Both the position numbers and the translations under genes were made by a program. A model generated the notes under the pieces. The model did no database searches. It was not told where the DNA came from and saw only the letters and a program-made list of their open reading frames with translations. Shown piece after piece: positions 1 to 17,500 of a stretch of DNA of 64,000 nucleotides; positions within the stretch are counted from its first letter, which is position 1; the number at the start of each line of letters is the position of its first letter. This DNA is from Chanos chanos (lineage: Eukaryota > Chordata > Actinopteri > Gonorynchiformes > Chanidae). Where the stretch lies: NCBI RefSeq assembly GCF_902362185.1, contig NC_044496.1:56014617-56078616 (forward strand). The letters are read 5' to 3'.

Positions 1-69
1 GATAACCGTGATGAGTTTGGAAATGTAGGAATCGCGCCGCGTTAGACTGTGAACAGTGGTATGTAATTT

Positions 70-72
70 GTA

Positions 73-105
<33 letters not shown>

Positions 106-127
106 GAAAAGAAAGAAAAGAAAAAAG
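70..127. repeat. A-rich / GAAA simple repeat
   Basis: A run of about twenty A is followed by imperfect GAAA and GAAAA units. It could be the tail of an old retroposon, but no body is recognisable upstream. Confidence 0.85.
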
Positions 128-919
128 AAGAAATGAAATGAATAAGACACATTTTGTGAACATTGGTGGATTGTCAAGCAGAATGAAAATGTAATATATG
201 GGATCCCTTATGGATTCAGAATTGTTCTGCCAGGTGAGGTGAGGGTGAGGTCACGTTAACATAGTTGGGGAGCATATAGCGTGTTTCCCCTACAGACAAA
301 ACAAAAGCAAAGAAAAACAAACAAAAAAAAATGCAGCGATGCAGGTTGCAGTTATTAATAAATCAAGACGTCTTTATGTGTTCCTCATCAATTACAATAC
401 CTTTAATTCACATTGTCCATAAGTAACCAAAATGTGACGTCTGCAAGAACGCTTGACGGCAACACTGCAATTTTACCCAATCGATGCAGACTGAAAGAGT
501 GCAGTGTGGTTTACGTTTATAATTCCAAAGAAGTAACTTCATTGATGTAGTAGTGATAACACATGATGTGCCTAAATATTAACTAACTTTCTACTGTCTA
601 CTGAATAATATTGTGACGGAAAATGATACAAGGTACAACGTAGAACAAGAAGAACTGCATCTTTCTGCGTCTTTCGCCTTCGTCTTGATGGAGCAATGTT
701 CTCATCAGCACCATTTTATCCAGTTTACCTTTGGAATGCGAGCGAACTCCTACCCAGTAGCGTGTTACTTTTTATAAGAACTGTGAGATTACTGCGGTAA
801 CATGGATGTGAGCAGGGGTTAACTTTAAATGTATTAATATTTATTTTTAAAAAATGATTACCTGAGATCTGTTAAAGTGTTACCCTGAAAAGCTGTCAAC
901 AAGTTTCTGAAGATATTAA

Positions 920-922
<3 letters not shown>

Positions 923-962
<40 letters not shown>
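923..962. repeat. (CT)n microsatellite
   Basis: About 20 uninterrupted CT units. Confidence 0.95.
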
Positions 963-965
<3 letters not shown>

Positions 966-1837
966 CCTCTGTTTCACATGTGTAAAGATTTCCTTTATCT
1001 ACTGCATATTTGAATTCAGTGAACATAACACACTGCCAAAAATAGTTTTGGATTCTGAGTTTAGCATCAGATTCATTTTATCAGAATATTACATACCCAC
1101 AGTCAATGATAAAACATCAATAGTCGTTTTAAAAATAAGATTATAGTAGGATGACCGTAACATTCTCCAAATCTAAAATGTTAACTGTGTGTACAGTTTA
1201 TATGTTTGTGATGACAGAGGTGTGAGGTTGACATTCTTTTAAACTGATGTTATTTTAATTATGGCAACGGCTAAATTGACATCTACCCACGTCCATCGTC
1301 AATCTCTCAAACGAGGTTATTACTGTAGATTGTCAATTTGGCGGATGGATCTGGATTGCTGCACTTCGCCTCCAGTCTTTTAGACGCCAGGGCATGAGCG
1401 ACGGGCGAGAAGGGGGGGAAACATAGACTGAAAAAAAGGAAAAAAATCTTGGTTGATGTCGGAGTCGGTAAAGCCGAGGAAAGGAATAGGGAAGCGTCTT
1501 CATTTTGTCTAAGGTATGCGATCTTATGATATCTCACCCAGCAGATAATCATATCAGAATGTTCATTGAACAACTTTATTTCAATCAGTGGCGGAACGTT
1601 AGGGTGTTTTCAACTGGGGGTGGGGTGTTGAGAAGTGATTGAAGAAAGTTTTCCCTAATTTTTAGTGGGGGGTGGGGGAAACAGTAGGACGAAAAAAACA
1701 GTTTTGTTGAAACGAATTTTATTCCCCGTGTCGTTACAGTTAAGATACTTGCACGTGTTTTTCTGTTGTTTGTCAAGAGAAATGTCTGCTGGTCGATTGC
1801 GAGAAAAAGGAAAGTTGGAATACCGCATAACTTTTAA

Positions 1838-2205
1838 CTGGCTAGCAATTCAGCTAACTACTTACCTTGGTAGCTGGCTAGCTTTGTTAGCTAGTTAACT
1901 AGCTTGTAGCCTAGAGTGGTTAGACGGTGAGCGTGCGAGCCATCGAGTTAGCTATCACCCTTGAGCTTTGTATTGCTAAGCCTAGAATTGTCACGAGTGT
2001 CCGAAGAACGTGTCTTTTAGATAAACCAGTCCGGGCATTGCGTAAAACTTTTTTTTTAACGTAAAGATGTAACTTGCTGCTCAGTTTTGTACCGAAACCA
2101 CAAAGTCTTGTGCGGACATTTGCTTCTCGTGTGGTGTGTTAACAACCAGCGAGGTTAATAGAGCTAAGAAACACATTCTTCTCAGCTGGTTAACTAGCTA
2201 CAGAG
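1838..2205. promoter_or_regulatory. GCTAGC/GCTAAC word cluster, likely near the smad5 transcription start
   Basis: The words GCTAGC, AGCTAAC, TAGCTGG and GTTAACTAGC recur many times in under 400 bases. Equivalent clusters sit in the first introns of syvn1 and polr2g in this window. By analogy I infer that the untranslated first exon of smad5 lies just upstream or within this area (about 1.3-2.2 kb). No donor site can be chosen with confidence, and the inference rests on position only. Confidence 0.3.
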
Positions 2206-4136
2206 AATTTGCCTGCCACCTTTTCTGTGACCTGAAGAAAAAACAACACAGAACGTAGAAGTGAATGAGTACGTGTTGTGTGGTTTTCGACCGCAACCAC
2301 AATAATGGTGTTTCTCAGTGTATCTGACACACTTTAGCTCATTAGAACTATATTAATGACTAAGTGGATTTTAAATGCAATGTTGTCAGAGTTGATAAAC
2401 ATGTTTTAGCCATATACACCGTGGCAAGGACTCGTGCGTGCGTGCGCGCGCGCGCGCGTGTGTAGGTTTGGTGTTCTGTGATTACCTAATTCATGTACTT
2501 TCCCGCTGGTAAAGCCCAGGGTACCCGGTTATAGATTTGAAAACTGCTCTGTGATGGGTGGATGGTGTTAGTGCTCTGTATTTTTAAGGGGGGGGGGGGG
2601 TGTCTTATTCAGTCTTACCTACAAGCTGAAGATGCGTTTCTTGCTTCAAAGTTATGATGTACCATCTTATGTGATCAATGTGTGTTTCAGATTTTGAACT
2701 CTTTATGGTTAGTCTAAGTCACCTGATAACATGATCAAAACTCATGTTGCAACTATGTTCAGAAGACAGAATTCCAGGCAAGGTTTCTGGTTGGCCTTGA
2801 GGAGGTCAGCATGAGATGGTGTGCGGCTGACACATGATGTATAGACTGTTTATGAATATCAAGATCCAGCCAGAATTGTGTAAAGATAGGCTTGTGTCTT
2901 CAACAGCTTGCTTTTATGACCTTACCCCATGGGGCAGATAGGTTATCTATGCCCTGTGTCATTATGATAAGAGATTAACAAGGTATGACTACAGATGAAG
3001 TCCTTTCCGACGAAAGCCTGGGGTGGTACGTGTTTTTTCAGATTTAAACTATACTGTCAACCCACATGCTTCAAGCACACTGGTCTCATTGAATTGTGAC
3101 ATACTTTGAATTGATAGCTTTCTTGTGCACTCAATTTGGGTATATGATTTGTTCGTATCTATGTACCTGATTCATCTATGCCACTTTTTTTATAACTGAA
3201 GCATGTTCAGTGATGAGTCACAAAATCAATATATTAATAATGGCAGATCAATAGATAGATAGATCATTTGACAAGCTGGTCTCAAATGTTTGTTGAAACA
3301 AATCAATGGAAACAATTAAGAGGCAGAGAATTAGTTTTGAGCGAGTTTGATCAAATTTGGATGCTGCCAAACTTGAAACACTTTCTGTGATTATATGCTG
3401 ATTTTGATAGTAACTACTACCCTTTGTCTTCTTGTTCACACTTTTTGGTCCATGAATTTTTCTTCATTTTAGTTTTTGGAATAGCAGTGTAATTTTTTAC
3501 TTTACAGGTTTACATTTTTATACAGTAAAAATGCACACAGTTAGATAAGCAATACAGATAGAATAGTGCTTTTAGAAACTGCTTTAATTAGATGGAATCC
3601 TTTTTATTTTTGTTCTTCAGATATACGGTTTAGTTTCAGATTATCAAGAACGGAGATGGTTGTGTATGAGCATGCTGCAAAAATGGATCCTTTTGTTTAT
3701 TTTTGTGGATCGTGTATAACCCAAGGGACCGGCAGAGAATAAATAGTCTCTAACAATGACCAATAAAGCTGTGTGTGCTTCCTGACTGGATGTTTTGTGA
3801 CCTCTTCAGTACAAGAAGCAATGTAAGGGTCTGGTTGTACAAGTTTGATTCATTCCCAGGGTGTAGCTTCGTGTGTGTTTGCCTGTTTTGCAAGTGTCTG
3901 ACCTTATCGGTACACCTTGATCTGTTGTCTCAACCTGCACTGTGTCATATCTCTTGACTTGAGAGCCATCAGTTCACACAGTCACACAGAAACTAGGCTA
4001 CATGTATGGGACATGTTTGTCTAAGATGAAGGCTCCCTGTAAAAAAAACGAATTAAATTTGCCTAACGTGTGGAGCGGAGAATTAGTAATTTAGCCAGTT
4101 AAGCATGGAGGGTGTATGTGTCCCCCTTAGAGAAAG

Positions 4137-4159
4137 GTGTGTGTGTGTGTGTGTGTGTG
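4137..4159. repeat. (GT)n microsatellite
   Basis: About 11 GT units followed by a short alternating GC stretch. Confidence 0.9.
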
Positions 4160-5247
4160 CGCTCGTGCGCGCGCAGGCACCAGAGGGAAGAGGGAAGCCT
4201 TGAAGTGTGTGCTGGAGCTGTCATTGCTGAACTAAGGGAGCTGTCTCTCACGTTTCCTGTAGTTAAGGTTATTGTATTGCTGTCATCAGGCAGACAGCAT
4301 TAAAGCCCCAGTGCAGCACTAACAGGCTGGTTATTTTTTCGAGCCAGTCGTTTGTAGCTGATAAGAAAGGCCCTGTGTGTGAATGACCTCTCAGTGCACA
4401 TCCCTACAGGGAGACTGGATTAAGACCTGCTGTAACGTTGGCATTTCGGTTCAGCTTAAAAGCTACACTAATGGGGTCTGTTCAGCTCAATTAGAACCAT
4501 GTATCGCTGCTTTAAAGTACTGTAGATTACTGCACGTCAGGATTTGGGAACAGCAGTTTTGTAGACAAGTTCTGAAGTGCACTAAGATGCACCCCCCCCC
4601 CCCTTTTTTTTCTTTTTGAAGTGCAGTTTATTTTTTCTGTAATTTCACTAAAACCTCTGTGTGGTACCTTTTGGTTTCTCAATGCAGGACTTCTCCCATT
4701 GCTGCTGCCTCTGTCTTGCAGTGGGTTTGTGCATGTTTTGGGTCTTAACAACAGAGGGAACAGAAGGACAGTTCTGTCCTGTGTTACTAGGGGATCAAAT
4801 CTAAAGTGAGAGAGTTTGACCTACTTCATTCAGTGCTCTCAAAGGAATTATAGTTCAACCAGCATCTACTTGAGAAAAAATAAAAAAAGTAACAATGTTG
4901 CTGCTCCGAACAAATTTATAAAATTCTATGTTAACAGCTTGTTCCTTTTTTCAAATTCACCCTCCTTTTTTTTGTTCTTACAGGGGGGGGTGACATTTCA
5001 CAGATGCTGAATGTGTACATTATGCTTTGAATAGAAACAGTTTTTCCTGATGAGCAGTAGGGCTGATGTTTGGCAGTTGTTGGAGGGGGAGGTCAAGGGG
5101 AAGGGATGTGGCTGAAGGAAGTGGCTCCTAGTGGTCTGACATCCTTTTTGTCCTGGTCGTGCGTACAAACGCTTTCAGCAGCTGCACGCTGCCTGCCGTG
5201 CTCACCCGCCCTGAGAGCTCCCTGGGTGGGGCACAGGGAGCCTGCTG

Positions 5248-5261
5248 CACACACACGCGTG

Positions 5262-5293
<32 letters not shown>

Positions 5294-5300
5294 CATACAC
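5248..5300. repeat. (CA)n microsatellite, interrupted
   Basis: CA units broken by CGCGTG and single G substitutions. Reading frames across it on both strands are translation artefacts. Confidence 0.9.
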
Positions 5301-5481
5301 AGCACAATGAACCAGTTTCACACACTGCTCGACACAACACATGGCATAGGAGCACTCCCCAGACATGGTCTACTGAAGCCGTCACATCTTAATGCATGTG
5401 CTTCTTCTTGGAGTTCCAGAGAGTGTGTGACGTGACTCACAATCTGAGAAAAGAGCCTGTGGGCTTTTTTTTGTTACTCAG

Positions 5482-5512
<31 letters not shown>
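5482..5512. repeat. (GT)n microsatellite
   Basis: About 13 GT units running into a short GA tract. Confidence 0.9.
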
Positions 5513-5513
<1 letters not shown>

Positions 5514-6097
5514 TCAGTTGAAATTACTGAAAGATGGATGCAGTTGCATGCTTTAACAGGTGTCTGAATTCTCATTGCTTGTGAATCAGTTGATTTGAAT
5601 TGGTTGAATGCGTTTGATTATGAGTCAGTTATGAATTATGAGTCAGATCAACACACATGCTTACATTTTGTGTTTTTGTTCAGAGGCATTGTTGCAGGAA
5701 ATAGGGGGTTTTGGGGTGTAATAGTGGAAAATCAGAGACTATTGTTTTTTTGCCTGAAACACTAATCCAATCACCAGAGCCTGAAGGGTAATATTGGATG
5801 ATATCATTTATGAGTCAGAGTTTCACTGTATGTTCCTTGGATCATGGTTTGGAGTAGGCGTGAGCTGTGTCACCATTTGCTTGGTGAAGGACTGACGTTT
5901 GTACGAATGAGATGGATGTTTTACGTGTTGCACGTTGTCCTCAGAAGCCCTTTCTCCTTTTCAATTTTACAGACTATGCATGCACGTTTTAGACAATGTA
6001 CAATTTCTCTTTCATATGGTTTAGTACTGTATCTTGTTCTTTTATCTTTCTTCAATTTTTTTTTCTTTTTCTTCCTTTTTTTTTTTTTTTTGGTAGG

Positions 6098-11687
<5,590 letters not shown>

Positions 11688-11735
11688 TGGTGGGCCCTAC
11701 ACAGATGCTGGGAAGATCTTTCTATCTTTTGGTTT

Positions 11736-11774
<39 letters not shown>

Positions 11775-12102
11775 GCAATTTTGAAAAAGGACGTCTTAAA
11801 GGCTTGAACTGTTTACACTACCTGCAAAAGGGCCTTTCATCCTTTAAGCAGACAGAATTGTGAGAATGAACTGAGGCTACAAGCAAAACTAGCGGAGGAA
11901 AATTTTAGGCAGTGACACACAATGGACAAACTTACTGCTTAAGCAGTTGTCTACAACTTTTTTCCTTTTTTTTTTTTTTTTTTTGCATAAAATGGATTTA
12001 AAAGTATGCTTGTATGTGTGATTTTTCTCTATCAGTAGGTTATCTAGTAGTTGAAAGAAACTGAAATACTTTTCATGTATCTCTTTCACTTTACACCAGT
12101 CA

Positions 12103-12108
12103 AATAAA
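12103..12108 (+). terminator. Poly(A) signal AATAAA, proximal, smad5
   Basis: Canonical hexamer 416 bases after the stop codon. It could be used alternatively with the distal signal at 12286. Confidence 0.5.
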
Positions 12109-12285
12109 TTGCAGTTTCCTAATTCTGTGAGAAACCTATCATTGCTATGTTGTCTAATCCCAGTTATTTACAATTAAGGCATTAGGTGCCATTATATGTT
12201 TACTATTAGGCTCAGAACTCACTACGACTCTTTCCTTTTTATAGCTGTTGTTGACTTGTGGCGAAACACAAAGTTACTGCTTTTA

Positions 12286-12291
12286 AATAAA
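12286..12291 (+). terminator. Poly(A) signal AATAAA, distal, smad5
   Basis: Canonical hexamer followed at once by a GTCTCTTTGTCTG stretch that would serve as downstream element. This is the likely main end of the smad5 transcript. Confidence 0.6.
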
Positions 12292-12340
12292 GTCTCTTTG
12301 TCTGATCGGATTCGGTCGCTTCTTTTGATGAAGATGCACG

Positions 12341-12348
12341 TGACGTGT
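12341..12348 (+). promoter_or_regulatory. UPRE/CRE-like TGACGTGT
   Basis: TGACGTG is the core bound by ATF6 and XBP1, and here it overlaps an E-box (CACGTG). It lies about 0.9 kb upstream of the syvn1 ETS site. Short motif, functional status unknown. Confidence 0.25.
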
Positions 12349-12676
12349 TGTTATTGGTCATTACAACCTCACAGTATTCCCGAACCAGTGCGCGAATCTT
12401 ATTCTAATTACAAGAATCTGACGCAACGACGCTGCTGTGACGATTAATACACATTCGTTACAATACGTTGTCGTAGAAAAGACTTCTTTTCAACGAGTCA
12501 CAGTCATGCTCATCGTATCATTCGGCACAAATGCATCTTTGCTAGAAGAGTCAGTATTAAGTTAGTCCAATAAATTACTTGGAGCTGAATAATGGCTGTA
12601 AATCAGGAGAGACACCAGCTCTACAGCCATACAGAAACGTTTTGATTCGTTTCTTAGCTTTGTAGGGAAATTTCGT

Positions 12677-12688
12677 GCCCCCTGCTGG
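12677..12688 (-). promoter_or_regulatory. CTCF-like motif between smad5 and syvn1
   Basis: The minus strand reads CCAGCAGGGGGC, an exact match to the widely known CTCF core. It is placed in the roughly 0.9-kb gap between the smad5 poly(A) site and the syvn1 promoter, where an insulator would make sense. Binding is not shown. Confidence 0.45.
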
Positions 12689-12769
12689 ATAAGAGGAGCA
12701 GTCGACTAGGTGGGGACGCCGGCTGACATGCCAGATTATGATTGGTTACATAGTTCCCTGTGAAAATCT

Positions 12770-12780
12770 ATTGGTCCGCG
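12770..12780 (+). promoter_or_regulatory. ERSE-II-like element upstream of syvn1
   Basis: Reads ATTGGTCCGCG, one mismatch from the ER stress response element II (ATTGG, one base, CCACG) recognised by NF-Y with ATF6 or XBP1. HRD1/SYVN1 genes are known to be induced by the unfolded protein response, so the position about 430 bases upstream of the syvn1 promoter fits. Confidence 0.35.
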
Positions 12781-13209
12781 TCTATTGCTGTAAAAGTAAC
12801 TGTTACGTGTCGAAAGGTAACGCCCTTTGAAAACACGAATTCAGAAAATGGAGAAATGTTTGTATAATGTAAAAAGTATCCCAGTAGATCATAAACAGTG
12901 TCATTGATGATTAATCTTGGAGAAAGTTTAAGAAGCGCTTCCATTTAAGTGAATGAGCAGCTTGCTTGGGTCCTCTTAAGAAATATACTTTTAACTATTG
13001 AGAAAACGTCAGTTGGGTTCTTGCACATATTTAACGGCAGGAACCTAAAATATGAATATACAAAACACCAAATATATCTTTGAGTTCCAACTTACGACTC
13101 GCTAATAAAGTCATCTAATAATTTTGAAAGACTGAAGGAACAACTATTCAAACAAAGGTAAGTGAAAGATTTACTGGATTCAAAAACTCTAGGTGGTTGG
13201 ATGGGCCGC

Positions 13210-13219
13210 ACCGGAAGTG
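13210..13219 (+). promoter_or_regulatory. ETS/GABP site in the syvn1 promoter
   Basis: ACCGGAAGTG is a consensus ETS/GABP site. The human synoviolin promoter is known to depend on an ETS-family site bound by GABP, about 70 bases upstream of its start. By that distance the syvn1 transcription start would be near 13280-13300. Confidence 0.55.
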
Positions 13220-13279
13220 AGGTGGCTTCTCTGTAGAGCAAGAGAAAGATAAACACGTAGCAAATCCTGGGTTGGACGG

Positions 13280-13463
13280 ACAGTTATAACCAACTTCTAA
13301 GTTTGCGTGTTGTATTGAACAAAATAGATAGCGGGGTGAGTTCTTTTAAAGGCACCTAACAGCTCATTGCTGTTTGAAATCGTAACGTGTTGTATCCTGG
13401 TCCCGAGGACCGGATTTAGTCGCTGCTAACACTATCCCCTGGACTCGGCAGTTCTCCCCGTCG
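13280..13463 (+). other. Probable untranslated first exon of syvn1
   Basis: The right edge is a good donor (TCG then GTAAGC at 13464). The left edge is only inferred from the ETS site. The next exon starts at 14534, six bases before the ATG, so syvn1 needs an upstream untranslated exon of this kind. Confidence 0.5.
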
Positions 13464-13485
13464 GTAAGCTCATTTTTATCAGCAC

Positions 13486-13925
13486 TGCAGTAGCTTGCTA
13501 GTTATGTTAGCAGCGTAGTCTGACTGCGACGACTTGCCTGTATTTGTCAGCTAGCCACCATTAAGTGACAGCATTTAGTTTCTGTGTGTATTGTCCATGA
13601 TATGCATAGATAAGTGACCTGATAGAGTGTATTAAGCTCGGGCGAAAGGTACTTAGATTGTCACCATATGGATTTGCAAGGCAGCCAAACCGCTGGTAGC
13701 TGTACTAGCGTAGGCATTTGACATTAGCGTTAGCGAGTTAATTTAGTTTCTGTTGCACTAGCTGTGTCCACGTATGAACAGTTTGTGGCTTATTAATGGC
13801 AATGACGTTCAGAGACTTCGAGGAAACCTTTCCTAGTGTCTCTGTCTTGCTAACGTTATTCCTAAATTTGCTGTTCATTCAGCAGTTGTTCGGTGAAGTA
13901 TAGCTAGCTGGATAACTAGGTTCAT
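13486..13925 (+). other. GCTAGC/GTTAGC word cluster in syvn1 intron 1
   Basis: Words such as TAGCTTGCTAG, GTTAGCAGC, AGCTAGCC, ACTAGCG, TTAGCGTTAGCG, GCTAACG and AGCTAGCTGG recur through the first 460 bases of the intron. This parallels clusters next to the smad5 and polr2g starts. The rest of the intron, up to 14533, has no other recognisable feature. Confidence 0.6.
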
Positions 13926-14539
13926 AATATTTCTGCCAATTAAAACTGTTATCTACAGTAATACTAATTTATTAATTATGATAATGCTACCCTGTTGCAA
14001 AACCGGAATATTATTAGCTGTATATAATTCTCAGCTATGACAGTACCTTCTGAATTGTCTTGTGATGTGATCTTACAGTCTTCCCTAATGATAATATCAC
14101 GTTTGTAGACTTAGTTCAAAACGCCAGTTCGGCCTTCATTTACTGTCTAGCCTAGATCAGTATTTGCACAGTTAGCAATTAAGTCTATGAGGCCAAACTT
14201 GTTATGACACTGACGCTGTTAGATGTGGCGGCAGAGTTCTGTGAGAGAGTTCTAGTTCTCCCTGTGATGGCAGGTTAAACGTTTGACCCCTCAGTTTTGA
14301 CCTCTGTCATGTTTCCTCTCTGAGTTTGACGTGTGGACGATATACACGTGAATGATATTGCATAATTCGTTTGAACATATGTCATTTGATGTTCATGTGA
14401 CGTTTTAGTAAGCTGATAAATGAAGTGTCCCTTTGGTTTCTTTCTAACCTCCATCAGACGAGTCCAGTATGATATGTGTCACTTTGCCATTGTAAACTCT
14501 ACAAGTTTTTTTTCCCCCCTCCTATTTCTCCAGTACAAG

Positions 14540-17500
14540 ATGGTGCGCGCAGTGCTGGTGACAGTTACCAGTTTGGCGCTGACTGGGGCTGTGGTAGCCC
14601 ATGCATACTTCCTCAAACACCAATTCTATCCGACTGTCGTATACCTCACCAAAAGCAGCCCAAGCATGGCAGTAAGTCCCTGTGGTCGTTCAAGAACTTT
14701 TCAGCGAAGCTCTGTAACCCGTGCATACTCTGTACACAACCGTGCCCCATAGTTGTGATCAAAGTATTAGTACAGCATAGTGTCAAAAACTAAACCGCAG
14801 GTCATCAAAGTGGATCAGTGGGCTAGAGTTTTAACACAACGCTCTGTTTGAGTGACACTTTTTTTTTTTCCCCCCACTGTTGATGGAACAGAATTACTAC
14901 TGTTTTCTGGTTATGCCACCTGTGAAATTGACATGCTCTGTTGTACCCCAGAAAATAGCCTAATGTTTAACTTAATTTTGGGTTGTTTGTATGCTGATGA
15001 TATATTTTCTTTATCCATGTATTTTTTTTTTGTCAGGTCTTATATATTCAAGCATTTGTCTTGGTGTTTCTGCTGGGAAAATTTATGCGCAAGGTCTTCT
15101 TTGGACAGTTGAGAGCTGCAGAGATGGAGGTACACATTCAGTTTAGTCAGTCATATTTTCTTCAAGGTGGTGGTGGTGGGGGGGGGGGGGATCCCTGTAT
15201 GCTCCATATCAGTTTTTGTCCCGCTGTTGTCTACATATATTGAATAGGTGTTTGTCTGTTCACTCATGCAAATACTTCCTCCTCCACATACCTCTTTTCT
15301 CCCTTATCTGCTGACCTGAGCAGCACCTGATCGAGCGCTCCTGGTATGCGGTGACGGAGACGTGTCTGGCCTTCACGGTGTTCAGAGACGACTTCTCCCC
15401 CCGCTTTGTCGCCCTCTTCACCCTGCTCCTCTTCCTCAAGTGCTTCCACTGGCTGGCCGAGGATAGAGTGGACTTTGTGAGTGACAGCTAATTTGAAGTC
15501 CCGTGCGTGTGCGTGCGCGCGTGCGTGCGTGTGTGTGCGCGCGCGCTCTCACTCGCACGCACAAGCGTTAGTTATAGATGTGTGTAGAGTTTCACTTCTT
15601 GTCTGGCAGAGGTTGTGTGCTTTGTCTGATAGAACTGCCTCGCTAACTTGCTCTAATCTTTTGCCCTTTGTTGTTTTTGTTTTGTTTTTTTTTCTAAGAT
15701 GGAGCGGAGTCCAAATATCTCTTGGCTCTTCCATTTCAGGGTGTTGTGTGAGTATGGAGCAAATGCATGTTTCCTTTGTTTCTTTCTTCAGTTTTGCAAA
15801 TTCCCAGTAAAAAAAGCTTCACTGGTGTTTACCTTCTGTAACTGATCTCCTTAAGACAGGAGCAGTATAACTCGTTTACCTTGGTGAAACTTGTAGTGTC
15901 TTCCAGCGGGGCCTAGTTCTATATTTGAGTCTTATGCAAATATAGAGAGTTGCACCTGTTCTCAGAAATGTGTCTTGGTATTGCGTCACATGGCTGTCTG
16001 GTACTGTGGTGTTGTTGACGTGGTATATATATATATTTTTTTCTCTTATGCTGCAGCCCTGTTGGTTTTGCTGGGAGGTTTAGATTTCCTATTCGTAAAT
16101 CATGCTTGTCACAGTATCATCACAAGAGGAGCATCAGTACAGCTGGTCTTTGGCTTTGAGGTGTGTATATGTGTATATTGCATTTACCCTCACAGTGTTT
16201 ACTTTGAACGCACTCTACTAGTCACAAATTGTTTGTCAACACAACAGGGAGGTAACAGCAGAGTGGAGTAATTTCAGGACATGCCATGTTAAGACTGTAG
16301 TTTCAGTGGGTGGGTGCGCGTGCGTGCTGGCATCACGTGAGAACGTGTGATGTTATCGCTTGTTTATTTTCTCTTTCTTTTTCTGCTCATTTTTCAGTAC
16401 GCGATTCTCATGACCATGGTTCTCACCACCTTCATTAAATACACCCTCCACAGCATCGACCTACAGAGCGAGAACCCGTGGGACAACAAGGCCGTGTATA
16501 TGCTCTACACAGAGCTGTTCACAGGTACCCCTGGCAACACCTAGCTCCCCTCCCCCCCTCCATTTTAAATCTGGTTCCCCAGTGCCGTTCCAGTATGGGG
16601 CACGGTATTGCCTTACTGGCCACGCGCCGCTGTTGTGGTTCGGCAGTCCCCGCAGTTCATTAACAGAACCGATTGGCTTGAGAGACGTCTCGGCCGGTTC
16701 GACGATTATCCTGCTCTTGGATGAGTATCTGACTGAAAGCTTCCCCCCCTTATACCTGCGTGAACAGTGGCACTTGAGGAACGATAAGACCGCGCCCCCC
16801 CCCCCGTCCTAAATGTTTCCCCTGCACCCCCTTCCAGCACAGAAGACCTCTCCTTAATGTGAGCGTATGATTCTTCTCTGCAGGTTTCATCAAAGTGCTG
16901 CTGTATGTGGCGTTCATGACCATAATGATTAAAGTGCACACCTTCCCTCTGTTCGCCATTCGACCCATGTACCTCGCCATGAGGTGAGCAAGAAACCTTC
17001 ACTCTTCACACACTGTACTTCACATTTATTTGGAAATGTCTTTTTTTTTTTTTTTTTAAATGATATTCTGTCCCAATAACTCTTTGCTTTTTAGGCAATT
17101 TAAGAAAGCAGTCACTGATGCGATTATGTCTCGACGAGCCATCCGCAATATGAATACGCTGTGAGTAACGTTGAAAAACAAAAACGGATTGTGTAATTAC
17201 ATTTTTTTTTTTTTCCCCCCTAAGTCAAATTTGGTGAATGTTTCTAAACATAGCTGTGTATTAAGACATATAATCCAGTAATCCAGAGCATGACTGTTAA
17301 ACTTAGGTGGGTCTGGTCCGTTTTTATTATTTTTTTATTTGACTGGATACAATCATTCTCCCAAGCAGATGTGTTGTAGGACTTTGAGAATTGGTGGTCT
17401 GTTTTAAATTTGAATTGTCTGAAGCAATAATGTGTAGCTAACGGCTGATGGGGCTTTTTGTTGATGTTGTTGTCGTTGTTGTTGTTGTTGTTTAACAATT

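Larger units (their letters stand above)
1..1830. other. Upstream flank of smad5, no gene seen
   Basis: I see no coding exon here. The stretch is AT-rich, with an A/GAAA tract at about 70-127 and a CT microsatellite at 923-962. The part from about 1260 onward becomes somewhat richer in CpG and may belong to the smad5 promoter, because the word cluster seen next to other promoters of this window follows immediately. No transcription start can be fixed from sequence. Confidence 0.5.
2206..6097 (+). other. Presumed first intron of smad5
   Basis: No exon is recognisable. The stretch holds a CG/TG tract near 2440-2464, a G run near 2588, GT repeats at 4137-4159 and 5482-5512, and a CA repeat at 5248-5300. 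It ends in a long pyrimidine tract and an AG at 6096-6097. Vertebrate Smad5 genes carry their start codon in exon 2, which makes this an intron by inference. Confidence 0.45.
11688..12310 (+). other. smad5 3' UTR
   Basis: The non-coding tail after the stop has long T runs near 11741-11767 and 11959-11984. It ends at one of two AATAAA signals, the second of which is followed by a GT-rich stretch. Confidence 0.7.

Noticed and set aside
1307-1898. Short frames of 60-90 codons near the left end
   Set aside because: No family resemblance and no splice context; they lie in the presumed upstream or untranslated region of smad5.
5070-5435. 121-codon open frame and minus-strand partners over a CA repeat
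   Set aside because: The frames are open only because the CA/GT repeat lacks stops. There is no family resemblance and no splice support.
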